41,869 nucleotides of DNA from Fibrobacter sp. UWEL (lineage in GTDB: Bacteria > Fibrobacterota > Fibrobacteria > Fibrobacterales > Fibrobacteraceae). This document shows positions 33,217 through 40,369 of the stretch, piece after piece. Within the stretch, counting starts at the first letter, position 1. Every line of letters starts with the position of its first letter. Under the pieces are notes generated by a model. The model was not told the origin of the DNA and ran no database searches. It worked only from the letters and a program-made list of their open reading frames with translations. The DNA lies in NCBI RefSeq assembly GCF_900142535.1, contig NZ_FRBE01000025.1:1-41869 (forward strand), written 5' to 3'. The position numbers were made by a program, and so were the translations under genes.

Positions 33217-34782
33217 ATGTACCAGAGCCTGAACAAACATTCCGTCGAAGATTTTATCAAGAGTCATTCCGCCCCGTTGCACGAGCATGTGGTGACTGCG
33301 GTGGCTAACGTTCTTCCGCAAATTTCCAACTATCACGAGGAAGATAAAACCTTCAGTTTTCGCATTATTCTGGGTGCGGGGGAGTTGCCTTCCATTAAGG
33401 GGCGTCCCCACGTTTTGAAGACTTTGCCGCTGGAAGGATTGACTCTTCACGCCGTTGCCAAGGCGATTAAAAGTCTGGCGGTTTTCTGCTATAACGGCGC
33501 CGATATCCTGATTAACCAGACGGAAGACTCCGTGTCGTTCGGGGTGGTTTATTTTGATATTGAGCAGACGGGCCTGGCTGAAGTATCCTTCTTGAAGAAG
33601 GGCTTTGTGATTATGGGTGGCCTTAGCCGCACGAAGGTGATTGTGATTGGCTTTGACAAGAACGGTCAACCCGAAAATCTGGTACTCAGCTTTGATTTTA
33701 GTTCCCCAGAAAATCTGCCAGTTCCGGATTTTTCCAAGAAGTACAATCGCGATATTGCCTTGTGGTCTGGAATTTTCAGACGTGCAAAAAAGGAAGTTCA
33801 CGGTACCATCTGTTTGATTGTTTCTCCGGAGTGGTCCTGGGAAAAGGATCACGAGAATTTCAGTCGAGCTGAGGTCCTTCAGAATCCGGTTTCCATCGCC
33901 TATGGCGACGGCACGGATAGCACTCGCAAATTGGACGACGGCATTCGCATGCTTCTGTCCATGATGGATTTCGATGGCATGACCATCATTGATACCCAGG
34001 GGAATATTCGCGCTTACCATTGCTTTGTAAAAATAAACCAGAACGATACTAGTTCTGGCGGGTCTCGTCACATAGCCTTGGCCACACTGAAAAAGAAGAA
34101 CAACAATCTTTATAGAGCCATTTACTTCCAGTCCCACGAGGGACACATCGAATTCACCTATATGTCTGGCCCTAACGAAGGGAAGTCTGTGGGTGTCTTT
34201 GATCCATCCATCATGAGCATGGAAAAAGACGGCTCGTTTATGACTGCATTCATCGAAAAGGCCCGCCAGCGTAAGGCTCTGCGTAACCAGCGCAAGTCCG
34301 AACATCGCGGCGAGTTGCTTCGTGCGGTGTATGTTCTGTTCGTTGCTCACTACCGGATTGATAATTTCTATACAGAACCGGACCATGTGAAGTCCTTGAA
34401 CAAACTTCTGGATGACGAATCTAATCTTGATTTACTCCGCAGGAGCGAAACTCTAGCAATGTTTTTGATCGACACATTGTTAATCTGTTTCGTCGGGAAT
34501 ACCTACGGCTATTCCACTGAGGCTGAAAACGTCATCAAGAAAATTTTCAAGAAGATTAGTCTTGATGTGTGGATAGAATTCTTCAAAAAAGAAAACTATC
34601 TAGAAGAAAAGGCTATGGAAGCCTTGTCTGATGGTGAAGCCCGTAAACGTTGGGATGTTTTCAAGAAGGAAATAGAAAAAGCCCATCCTGAATTGAAACA
34701 GCTAGATACCCTGCAAAGGATTGACTCCAAGGACTTTGTCTATATGAACAAGGCCTTCCGTCTTTTGAAGGACGAAGAGTAG
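33217..34782 (+). CDS. protein with DisA_N/diadenylate-cyclase-like (DAC-like) domain
   Basis: 521 residues, no membrane segment. Residues about 240-335 match the order of the diadenylate cyclase fold: LDDGIRMLLSMMDFDGMTII (DAC DGA motif as Asp253-Gly254-Met255), NIRAYHCFV, GSRHIALATLKK (DAC RHR motif as Arg284-His285-Ile286) and AIYFQSHEGHIEF (DAC SEE-G). Because DGA and RHR are both altered, it is probably a nucleotide-binding sensor of the DACNV/DACNG kind and not an active cyclase. The N-terminal ~220 residues and the helical C-terminal 150 (ENVIKKIFKKISLDVWIEFF) are not recognised. No Shine-Dalgarno; TAATTTA is 13 bases upstream. It stands as a single transcription unit ended by a strong terminator. 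Confidence 0.6.
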   Translation: MYQSLNKHSVEDFIKSHSAPLHEHVVTAVANVLPQISNYHEEDKTFSFRIILGAGELPSIKGRPHVLKTLPLEGLTLHAVAKAIKSLAVFCYNGADILINQTEDSVSFGVVYFDIEQTGLAEVSFLKKGFVIMGGLSRTKVIVIGFDKNGQPENLVLSFDFSSPENLPVPDFSKKYNRDIALWSGIFRRAKKEVHGTICLIVSPEWSWEKDHENFSRAEVLQNPVSIAYGDGTDSTRKLDDGIRMLLSMMDFDGMTIIDTQGNIRAYHCFVKINQNDTSSGGSRHIALATLKKKNNNLYRAIYFQSHEGHIEFTYMSGPNEGKSVGVFDPSIMSMEKDGSFMTAFIEKARQRKALRNQRKSEHRGELLRAVYVLFVAHYRIDNFYTEPDHVKSLNKLLDDESNLDLLRRSETLAMFLIDTLLICFVGNTYGYSTEAENVIKKIFKKISLDVWIEFFKKENYLEEKAMEALSDGEARKRWDVFKKEIEKAHPELKQLDTLQRIDSKDFVYMNKAFRLLKDEE

Positions 34783-34804
34783 CCTTTTTGCTTAATGAAA
34801 ATGA

Positions 34805-34835
34805 AAAAGTCCAAGGCGATGAACCTTGGACTTTT
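34805..34835. terminator. bidirectional intrinsic terminator
   Basis: A perfect 12-bp stem, AAAAGTCCAAGG with CCTTGGACTTTT, loop CGATGAA; T-tract on both strands. Ends the DAC-like gene and probably also trpBA from the other side. Confidence 0.9.
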
Positions 34836-34842
34836 GCGTTTC

Positions 34843-34875
34843 GTCATCCTGGAGCCCCTTTGGGGCGATAGGATC
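34843..34875. repeat. REP-like intergenic hairpin
   Basis: GTCATCCTGGAGCCCC ... GGGGCGATAGGATC forms ATCCT/AGGAT and CCCC/GGGG pairs; same family as the repeat at 26818-26858. Confidence 0.6.
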
Positions 34876-34884
34876 AATTGCTGA

Positions 34885-35634
34885 TTACAGACCAGAGAGT
34901 TCGCGGGCCTTGGCTTCGACGCCTGCGATATCCTTGGGGTCCTTCAGCATGATGTTCACGAATACGGAACCTGCAACAACTGCATACACATGCTTGCAGA
35001 GAACCTGGGACTGTTCGCCGGTACGAATACCGAAACCTCCAAGAACCTTGGCGCCGCCCTTGCCCACGGTGTCCAGGAAGTCGAGAGTTGCTTGGTCGAT
35101 GGTGGTCTGGCTGCCGGTAATGCCTGCGCGGAGAGCTGCGTAGATAAAGGGGAAACCCTTGGAGGCCATCAGTTCGAGGCGAGCCTTGGTCATGGAAGGT
35201 GCTGCCACCGGAATGTTCACCAGGCCGTGCTTTTCGCAAGCGGCGGTAAGGCCTTCGTCGTTATCGAAGGGAAGGTCGGGAATAATGCAGCCGCTGATGC
35301 CAGCGTCCTTGCACATCTTCACGAAGTTTTCGATACCGGGGGTGAATGCCAGAGAGCCGTAAGTCATGATGTAGATAGTTACATCCGGGTGCATTTCGTG
35401 AATGCGCTTGATGACTTCCATGCCCTTCTTGGTGGAGTAACCGTTTTCGAGAGCGATGGTGGATGCAGTCTGGATAGCGGGACCGTCAGCGCTAGGATCG
35501 CTAAAGGCCAGCTGGATTTCAAGAATGGATGCGCCGCCCTTAACAAGAGCGTCGGCGATTGCTACGGAGGTATCACCATCAGGGAAACCAGCAATCAAAT
35601 GAGACATTAAACGGATGGGAGCATTGTTTTGCAT
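34885..35634 (-). CDS. trpA: tryptophan synthase alpha subunit TrpA
   Basis: Cleaves indole-3-glycerol phosphate to indole and glyceraldehyde-3-phosphate, passing indole to TrpB. Catalytic Glu39 and Asp50 lie in LEIQLAFSDPSADGPAIQ (equivalent to Glu49 and Asp60 of the Salmonella enzyme); the phosphate-binding GGFGIRTGEQ and AGSVFVN follow. 249 residues, slightly short at the N-terminus as in many bacteria. It lies 158 bases after trpB, separated by an inverted repeat, and there is no obvious separate promoter. Confidence 0.96.
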   Translation of the reverse strand: MQNNAPIRLMSHLIAGFPDGDTSVAIADALVKGGASILEIQLAFSDPSADGPAIQTASTIALENGYSTKKGMEVIKRIHEMHPDVTIYIMTYGSLAFTPGIENFVKMCKDAGISGCIIPDLPFDNDEGLTAACEKHGLVNIPVAAPSMTKARLELMASKGFPFIYAALRAGITGSQTTIDQATLDFLDTVGKGGAKVLGGFGIRTGEQSQVLCKHVYAVVAGSVFVNIMLKDPKDIAGVEAKARELSGL

Positions 35635-35674
35635 TTCAAAATCTCTTGCGTTTAAAAAGTTTTCGTTGTAGGAG

Positions 35675-35795
35675 TAAGGGGATAGGGGTTAGGATTTAGT
35701 GGCTAGTGAAAAGAGTCGCGCTTTCAGCGCCTTGTCATAAGACGGCGAAGCCGTCATGAATCACTAGACCCTAGCCCCTAGTCTCTAGTCCCTTA
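35675..35795. repeat. imperfect inverted repeat with CTAG-heptamers between trpB and trpA
   Basis: The 35-base arms 35675-35709 and 35761-35795 are complementary at about 25 positions and are built of GACTAG/GGCTAG/GTCTAG-type heptamers. Between them are two hairpins: GCGCT-TTC-AGCGC (35719-35731) and GACGGC-GAA-GCCGTC (35741-35755). The right arm includes the trpB stop codon. It resembles a mobile intergenic repeat; it may also stabilise or attenuate the trpBA transcript. Confidence 0.65.
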
Positions 35796-37073
35796 CTTAT
35801 TCATAATTTCTGCGTCGTGGATATCTTCGTTGTTGTTCAGGCGCTTCAGTTCTGCGGCCAGGAATTCCTTCCACTTTTCGGGGCGGAACACGGGGCTGGT
35901 AATGAAGATGTCCTTGTCGCCGCGGCCACTCATGTTGATGATGATAGCCTTGTCCTTGGGGAGTTCCTTGGCAATCTTCATGGCGGCTGCACCGGCGTGA
36001 GAACTTTCCAGTGCGAAGAGGATGCCTTCGTTCTTGGCGAAGAAGTTCACGGCTTCCAGGGCTTCCTTGTCCAGGATGCTCTGGAATTCAACGCGGCCGG
36101 ATTCGCCGAGGGCAGCCAGCTGGGGACCGATGCCCATGTAGTCGAGACCTGCGGAAATGGAGCGTGTGGGCTGGGACTGACCGTCGTCATCTACCAGGAA
36201 CTTGCTCTTGTAACCCTGAACGATACCCACCTTGGCGGCATTGCCCACCATGCGGGATGCGTTGTCGCCCAGCTTGGGGCCTACGCCACCGGCTTCTGCA
36301 CCGATGAGGCGGATCTTTTCATTTTCGATAAACGGGGTGAACACGCCGATAGAGTTGGAACCACCGCCAACGCAAGCAACGATTGCTGCAATGTCGATGT
36401 TACGTTCTGCAGCCTGGCGCTTCACTTCTTCACCGATGATGCTCTGGAAAGTACGGACGATATCGGGGAAGGGTGCGGGGCCCAATGCGGAACCCAAAAC
36501 GTAATGGGTGGTGGCAAAGTTGGTTGCCCAGTCGCGCATGGCTTCGTTCACGGCGTCCTTCAAGGTGCGGCTACCGCTGGTAACCGGCACAACCTTTGCG
36601 CCGTAAAGTTCCATGGTGGCAACGTTGGGCTGCTGACGACGGACGTCCACTTCGCCCATGTAAACGATACATTCAAGACCAAGCTTGGCGCAAGCGGCTG
36701 CAGTGGCGAGACCGTGCTGACCAGCGCCGGTTTCTGCGATAATGCGGGTCTTGCCCATCTTCTTTGCCAAGAGGCACTGACCGATGGCGTTGTTGATTTT
36801 GTGGGCGCCAGTGTTGGCGAGACCTTCAAGCTTGATGTAGATCTGAGCGCCGCCCAGAAGTTCTGTAGCGGTGGGGGCAAAGTACAGCGGAGTTTCGCGG
36901 CCGATGTAGTCGCGCTGGATGATGTGCAATTCTTCCAGGAACTCCGGATCCTTGATGTACTTGTTGAATGCTTCTTCAAGATCGTCCAAAGGGCGACGGA
37001 TGATTTCGGCTACGTACTTGCCGCCGAACTCGTTGAAAAAGCCGTTATCTGATTCTACCAGAGATTTTGCCAT
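35793..37073 (-). CDS. trpB: tryptophan synthase beta subunit TrpB
   Basis: Condenses indole with serine to tryptophan, PLP-dependent. The PLP lysine is Lys92 in LANTGAHKINNAIGQC; ETGAGQHGLATA and the phosphate-binding VGGGSNSIGVF are conserved, and the N-terminal EFGGKYVAE is that of the TrpB1 type that works with TrpA. 426 residues. AGAGGA lies nine bases before the ATG. Transcription reaches it through the attenuator at 37110-37245. Confidence 0.97.
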   Translation of the reverse strand: MAKSLVESDNGFFNEFGGKYVAEIIRRPLDDLEEAFNKYIKDPEFLEELHIIQRDYIGRETPLYFAPTATELLGGAQIYIKLEGLANTGAHKINNAIGQCLLAKKMGKTRIIAETGAGQHGLATAAACAKLGLECIVYMGEVDVRRQQPNVATMELYGAKVVPVTSGSRTLKDAVNEAMRDWATNFATTHYVLGSALGPAPFPDIVRTFQSIIGEEVKRQAAERNIDIAAIVACVGGGSNSIGVFTPFIENEKIRLIGAEAGGVGPKLGDNASRMVGNAAKVGIVQGYKSKFLVDDDGQSQPTRSISAGLDYMGIGPQLAALGESGRVEFQSILDKEALEAVNFFAKNEGILFALESSHAGAAAMKIAKELPKDKAIIINMSGRGDKDIFITSPVFRPEKWKEFLAAELKRLNNNEDIHDAEIMNK

Positions 37074-37109
37074 TTTGAGGTTCCTCTATATTTTTTCAAG
37101 ACCAAATTT

Positions 37110-37191
37110 AAAAAAAGACCTTCGGGGAGTCCGAAAGCCTTCTTCAAAATCTGCGTGCAATCACTAATTAAATCGGCAAAAACGGACTCTA
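37110..37191 (-). promoter_or_regulatory. trp transcription attenuator
   Basis: On the minus strand: CTCTA-GTAAA-TAGAG (pause hairpin 1:2) overlaps the leader stop; region 2 GAGTCCG (37189-37183) is exactly complementary to CGGACTC (37133-37127), the antiterminator pairing, extended by GCC with GGC across a T-rich internal loop; terminator 3:4 is GGCTTTCGG (37139-37131) with CCGAAGGTC (37125-37117), loop ACTCC, followed by seven T (37116-37110). A ribosome stalled at the Trp codons frees region 2 to block the terminator; a ribosome at the stop covers region 2 and termination follows. Confidence 0.88.
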
Positions 37192-37245
37192 TTTACTAGA
37201 GCGCCACCACCAATTGTTAAAACGGATTGCATTACTTGTCTTCAT
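37189..37245 (-). CDS. trpL: trp leader peptide with three consecutive Trp codons
   Basis: MKTSNAIRFNNWWWRSSK, 18 residues, with Trp12-14 encoded by TGGTGGTGG at 37212-37204. It ends in TAG directly joined to attenuator region 2. The ATG is six bases after a TAAATTC -10, so the leader mRNA is leaderless or nearly so. The peptide itself has no other role; its translation senses charged tRNA-Trp. Confidence 0.88.
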   Translation of the reverse strand: MKTSNAIRFNNWWWRSSK

Positions 37246-37251
37246 GCGAAT

Positions 37252-37281
37252 GAATTTATGAATGTTTCGAAATCTTGGCAA
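37252..37281 (-). promoter_or_regulatory. trpL-trpBA promoter
   Basis: -35 TTGCCA (37281-37276), 17-base spacer, -10 TAAATT (37258-37253), then six or seven bases to the trpL ATG. It is the best sigma70-like promoter in the window. Confidence 0.75.
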
Positions 37282-37311
37282 GGGGATTTGGAAAAAATTG
37301 TGCCGTGGGGA

Positions 37312-37340
37312 GTGGTATGTGCAAAAATTGCATATACCAC
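37312..37340. repeat. 12-bp inverted repeat upstream of the trp promoter
   Basis: GTGGTATGTGCA (37312-37323) pairs with TGCATATACCAC (37329-37340) with a single G-U, loop AAAAT. No T-tract on either side. It lies about 30 bases upstream of the -35 and just past the nuclease gene's 3' end: a possible operator or an mRNA-end hairpin. Confidence 0.6.
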
Positions 37341-37387
37341 TTTTGGATCAATTTCGCCCTCTTTTATAGTGTTTTTGTGTAGGTTGG

Positions 37388-38461
37388 TTAAATGCTGCTC
37401 GTGTCCTGGTTGTCTTCGAATTCTTTGATCCATTCCTTGACTTTTGATTGCAACAGCTTTTTATCCGGCAAATACAAATTGTATGCTGAGGCGTAAATGT
37501 TTGAATCGCTGGGTAATGTCAGTTCAACAAGCGTGTTTTTCTTCTCTTTGCAAAGTAAAATCCCGATGGTCGGCTTTTCAAAGTCCTGTTTTACGAAACG
37601 GTCGTAGTAGTTGACGTACATTTGCATTTGGCCAAGGTCTTGGTGGGTCAATTTGTCAACTTTAAGGTCGACCAGAACGTAGCATTGAAGCAGACGGTTG
37701 TACAGAACCAAATCAACGTAAAAATTGTCTTCGTCGAAGGTAAACCTTTTCTGACGAGCTTCGAAAAGGAACCCTTTGCCCATTTCCAAAAGAAAATCCT
37801 GCATTTTGCTGATAATTGCAGATTCCAGTTTCGTTTCGCTGAGGTTCGCTTCGGGCTTTATTCCAATAAATTCTAAGGTTACGGGATTCTTGATAATGTC
37901 TTCGGGACTCTGTATGGTTTGCCCTTCAGTTGAGAGTCGTAGTACATCATTCTTGTTCCTGCTCAAGGCTAGTCGTTCGTAAAGACTGGAACCGTATTGA
38001 CGTTGCAACTCTCGCACAGACCAGTTACTTGCTGCAGTCTCAATCTCATAGAAACGACGTTCGTCTGCGTTCTTGATGCGCATGAGAACTAGGTAATGCG
38101 ACCAGGAAAGTGAAAATTTTGGTAGACCCCCGGATTTGGGCAACACTGTTGCCCCAATTTGTTTTTCATTGTAGATTTTGAAAAAGAATCTGCAGCGTTT
38201 TAGGGTATCCACAGTCCAGCCGCTGCCATGGTTTTCCATCAATCTGTTGGAAAGGTTCGTCAGAACTTGTTTCCCGTATTCTGCGCGGAGCTTTCCTTTT
38301 TGTTCTTCTTCTACAATGAATTGACCAATTTGATATTTGGTACAGACTTCTGCTGTGTTTATAGATGTTGCTACTAGCTTTCGCGAAGCCGTGATAAGGT
38401 CTGAAATTTTCTTGTATAGAGAATTTGTTGTTGCGATGGATACGCTTTTCTTTGAGTTCAT
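37388..38461 (-). CDS. PDDEXK nuclease-domain protein of the YhcG/DUF1016 family
   Basis: 357 residues. The N-terminal DUF1016_N helical domain (ISDLITASRKLVATSINTAE ... QFIVEEEQ ... LSNRLMENHGSGWTVDTLKRCRFFF) and C-terminal PDDEXK nuclease domain (FVEFLLEMGKGF-like MQDFLLEMGKGFLFEARQKR, DNFYVDLVLYNRLLQCYVLVDLKVDKL) are both present; Asp in DLVLY and the Asp-Leu-Lys of VDLKV are the nuclease residues. Such proteins often accompany restriction systems or prophages; none lies beside it here. AAGGAG is five bases before the ATG. It borders the phage-derived mosaic. I infer a defence or mobile-element role. Confidence 0.88.
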   Translation of the reverse strand: MNSKKSVSIATTNSLYKKISDLITASRKLVATSINTAEVCTKYQIGQFIVEEEQKGKLRAEYGKQVLTNLSNRLMENHGSGWTVDTLKRCRFFFKIYNEKQIGATVLPKSGGLPKFSLSWSHYLVLMRIKNADERRFYEIETAASNWSVRELQRQYGSSLYERLALSRNKNDVLRLSTEGQTIQSPEDIIKNPVTLEFIGIKPEANLSETKLESAIISKMQDFLLEMGKGFLFEARQKRFTFDEDNFYVDLVLYNRLLQCYVLVDLKVDKLTHQDLGQMQMYVNYYDRFVKQDFEKPTIGILLCKEKKNTLVELTLPSDSNIYASAYNLYLPDKKLLQSKVKEWIKEFEDNQDTSSI

Positions 38462-38549
38462 TATGTCTCCTTATTTGTTTTATGAAATTCGAAATTCAAC
38501 AGGGTATAGTACGCCCTTTGAATTCAATTTTTTTATAGGTAAAAACAAA

Positions 38550-38578
38550 AACACCTGATTTTTCATCAGGTGTTCAGG
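38550..38578 (-). terminator. intrinsic terminator, minus strand
   Basis: On the minus strand ACACCTGA-TGAAAAA-TCAGGTGT followed by TTTTGTTTTT: a perfect 8-bp stem with a T-tract. It terminates a leftward transcript coming from the fragment at 38692-38869. Confidence 0.8.
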
Positions 38579-38869
38579 AGACTTTTCGTAACGCTCGGGA
38601 TGTAAGATAGAATTTGTATAAAATCTGGCAAGGCGGGGTGTGTAAAAGGATTGTAAAAGAGAGAGAAACAGTATTTCAAATTCTTGTGGATTTAGTCATC
38701 CTCAATCTTAAAAGCAGGTCGCCCTTTAAAAAAGATGCAGGATTCATTGTAGCCAACAAAGTCTTTAAAGACTCCTTCTGAAACCTGGGATTTTTTCAAA
38801 CCCCCGGATGTAACGGCCTTCTACCATTCGGTCCAAGAATCTTTGCATTTGAAAGCTGGTATCATTTTT
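38579..38869 (-). pseudogene. 5'-truncated, possibly frameshifted minus-strand gene fragment
   Basis: Reading leftwards from the repeat at 38870, one frame gives NDTSFQMQRFLDRMVEGRYI-RGFEK; after a run of six A (near 38780) a second frame continues SQVSEGVFKDFVGYNESCIF-FKGRPAFKIEDD and stops at 38692. Joining them needs a one-base shift in the A-run, either a real frameshift or an error. The terminator at 38550-38578 supports leftward transcription. The protein is not recognised. The rest (38579-38691) shows nothing. Confidence 0.35.
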
Positions 38870-38904
38870 GTTTTCTCCGGGTTCAAAAAGAGCCCCTATA
38901 AGAT
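38870..38904 (+). repeat. 35-bp hub repeat, copy 1
   Basis: Starts GTTTTCTCCGGG, ends CCCCTATAAGAT; identical to copies at 39482, 40534, 41344 and 41670. A weak internal hairpin GGGTTC-AAAAA-GAGCCC (one G-U) is present. To its left is a minus-strand gene fragment lacking its 5' end; to its right the phage-like segment 38905-39481. Confidence 0.95.
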
Positions 38905-38988
38905 TTTACCAGGAGGTGCCCTTCTGCATCAAAAAACGGGGTCTTGGGATTGAAAAAGGTCTGCATAAAAAAAGTATACCGAAATATG

Positions 38989-39017
38989 TTGCAAAGGCCT
39001 GTGTTTTTGGGTATATT
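38989..39017 (+). promoter_or_regulatory. promoter for the small membrane protein
   Basis: TTGCAA (38989-38994), 17-base spacer, TATATT (39012-39017). Leader of about 45 bases to the ATG at 39067 with a strong AAAGGAGG. Confidence 0.6.
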
Positions 39018-39066
39018 TATTTACGTAGAGGACAGAAACTTTCAACGCAAAAAGGAGGATGAAATC

Positions 39067-39363
39067 ATGTTTCTCGAAACCATCCGCAGCATCCTTTTGA
39101 ACGAGACGGTGGCCTACGTTTCCACAGGCATTCTGATCTTTTACTGCACTTTTGGAATGATCCCAGTGGCATACCAGTATGACTCATGGAGCGACAATAA
39201 GAAGATTTTTTTCCTTTGCGCCATTCCGTTTGTTCTGACTTTCTTTGCTATTGGAGTAAAGTGGGGAGACAATTACACGGCTCGTTTTTTGGGCAGTTTG
39301 TTTTCAGCGTTTGTAGCGGCCCCATCGTTCTTTGGAATATTCCACAGAGCCATTAACGATTAA
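39067..39363 (+). CDS. small membrane protein, phage-like, unknown function
   Basis: 98 residues, MFLETIRSILLNETVAYVST with about three hydrophobic segments (residues 15-36, 48-65, 73-95). AAAGGAGGATGAAATC immediately precedes the ATG, a very strong ribosome binding site like those in phage morphogenesis modules. It is complete: own promoter at 38989-39017 and terminator after the stop. Could be a holin or a superinfection-type membrane protein; no specific motif supports either. Confidence 0.6.
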   Translation: MFLETIRSILLNETVAYVSTGILIFYCTFGMIPVAYQYDSWSDNKKIFFLCAIPFVLTFFAIGVKWGDNYTARFLGSLFSAFVAAPSFFGIFHRAIND

Positions 39364-39368
39364 AACGA

Positions 39369-39390
39369 AAAGGAGCCATTCGGCTCCTTT
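39369..39390. terminator. bidirectional terminator
   Basis: AAAGGAGCC and GGCTCCTTT form a perfect 9-bp stem with loop ATTC, flanked by A-rich and T-rich tracts. Serves the membrane protein and the convergent fragment. Confidence 0.85.
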
Positions 39391-39393
39391 CTT

Positions 39394-39481
39394 TTATTCT
39401 TCGGTATTTTCTTCCTTGTCGTTCCAGTACCTTGTAGCTCTTCCCATCCTGCTCCTGATTAGGTCTCCGATCGTATTAGTA
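39394..39481 (-). pseudogene. C-terminal 28 codons of a phage-type gene, cut by the 35-bp repeat
   Basis: Reading leftwards from the repeat: TNTIGDLIRSRMGRATRYWN-DKEENTEE then stop. The frame is open up to the repeat and the 5' part is missing. Family not identified. Confidence 0.45.
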
Positions 39482-39516
39482 GTTTTCTCCGGGTTCAAAA
39501 AGAGCCCCTATAAGAT
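39482..39516 (+). repeat. 35-bp hub repeat, copy 2
   Basis: Identical to copy 1. Left: 5'-truncated minus-strand fragment. Right: the papain-like toxin candidate, whose frame reads through the repeat as VFSGFKKSPYKM. Confidence 0.95.
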
Positions 39517-39520
39517 GATA

Positions 39521-40084
39521 ATGAGCACTCAACTTTCAGAAGATGAAATTATTCAAAAAATAAGCGGAAATGATTTGACGATTGGATCTTGCGCATCACA
39601 GGCTCTAACATATATCGGAAACAAGTGTGGATATGATGTCAGAGATTTTAGAGGCGCTGACAGCAGGTGGTTATTTGGTCAATATACAACAAGTCAAAAA
39701 ATAGCCGAAGCAGGAGGATTCGTTGAATGTGATTATAACGGCTTTAAAATCGCGGACAGACTATTGCGGAATGTTGAAGAAGGAAAAGAATACTTCTACA
39801 CAAGTGGCGAACACGCCGCGATCATAAGGAAAACGGGAAAGAAATTTGAATACCTTGAAACACAGAGCAAACACATTGATGAAAATGGATTTCATCCATT
39901 AACAGTAAATGTTCTTAAAAAGCGATTTAGAACTACCAAAACTCGTAAGCTCGAAGGAGAAAAGTTCCTTCAAAAAGAAGTCTTAATAGAGACCTCTAAA
40001 ATAAGCGACTCTCCGAATTTTAAGGAATTGCTAGGCTATTTAAACACTGATCCTAAAAACCAAAAAAGAGAAGTGCCAAAGTAA
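39521..40084 (+). CDS. papain-like fold toxin-domain protein, probably the C-terminal part of a Mu gpF-like head protein
   Basis: 187 residues from ATG (MSTQLSEDEI). Candidate papain-like catalytic residues: Cys in IGSCASQALTYIGNKCGYDV, His in YTSGEHAAIIRKTGKK, and Gln/Asn side chain in EYLETQSKH, the order Cys-His-polar of papain-fold toxins and deamidases. In Mu-like phages, gpF-type head morphogenesis proteins often carry such variable C-terminal domains and are followed by gpG, as here (40370). There is no Shine-Dalgarno; the region before the ATG is the 35-bp repeat, so the true 5' part is probably missing. The toxin assignment is inference. Stops seven bases from the convergent immunity candidate. 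Confidence 0.5.
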   Translation: MSTQLSEDEIIQKISGNDLTIGSCASQALTYIGNKCGYDVRDFRGADSRWLFGQYTTSQKIAEAGGFVECDYNGFKIADRLLRNVEEGKEYFYTSGEHAAIIRKTGKKFEYLETQSKHIDENGFHPLTVNVLKKRFRTTKTRKLEGEKFLQKEVLIETSKISDSPNFKELLGYLNTDPKNQKREVPK

Positions 40085-40091
40085 CTGGTTA

Positions 40092-40319
40092 CTACCCTAA
40101 AAATCTTGCCCAGTAAGGATTTTCTTTATCGAACAATTCTTTTTGTTCTGGAGTGAACTTATGAGGATAATCTGTAAAAAGATTGAGTATAGTTTTTCTG
40201 TCAAACGAAACTGCGAGTCGGCCAATTTCATCAAAAAAATCAACCCACCAAATTTTATCGCTTTTCTTTTCTTTGTAAAAACAATGTCTTTCTTTTACTT
40301 CAGGACCAACTTCAATCAT
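40092..40319 (-). CDS. DUF7675-like small protein, candidate immunity partner
   Basis: 75 residues; MIEVGPEVKERHCFYKEK then IWWVDFFDEIGRLAVSFDRK and DYPHKFTPEQKELFDKENPY followed by WARFLG. The closing (T)PEQ.E.FDKENPYWA block resembles a family of small acidic proteins I recall as DUF7675. GAGGT is five bases before the ATG at 40319; an upstream ATG at 40331 lacks that spacing. It is convergent with, and seven bases from, the papain-like toxin candidate, and sits between gpF-like and gpG-like genes where phage cargo is common. The immunity role is inferred from position only. Confidence 0.5.
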   Translation of the reverse strand: MIEVGPEVKERHCFYKEKKSDKIWWVDFFDEIGRLAVSFDRKTILNLFTDYPHKFTPEQKELFDKENPYWARFLG

Positions 40320-40369
40320 ACTTAACCTCACCCCATAATATACCTCTTTTCAAGCGGAATATCAACCCC

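Noticed and set aside
37242-37433. 63-codon minus-strand ORF overlapping the nuclease 3' end and the trp promoter
   Set aside because: No ribosome binding site, overlaps the nuclease gene and the promoter palindrome; composition unlike protein.
38868-39062. 65-codon ORF running out of repeat copy 1
   Set aside because: Its start lies in the repeat and it overlaps the promoter of the membrane protein; no coding support.
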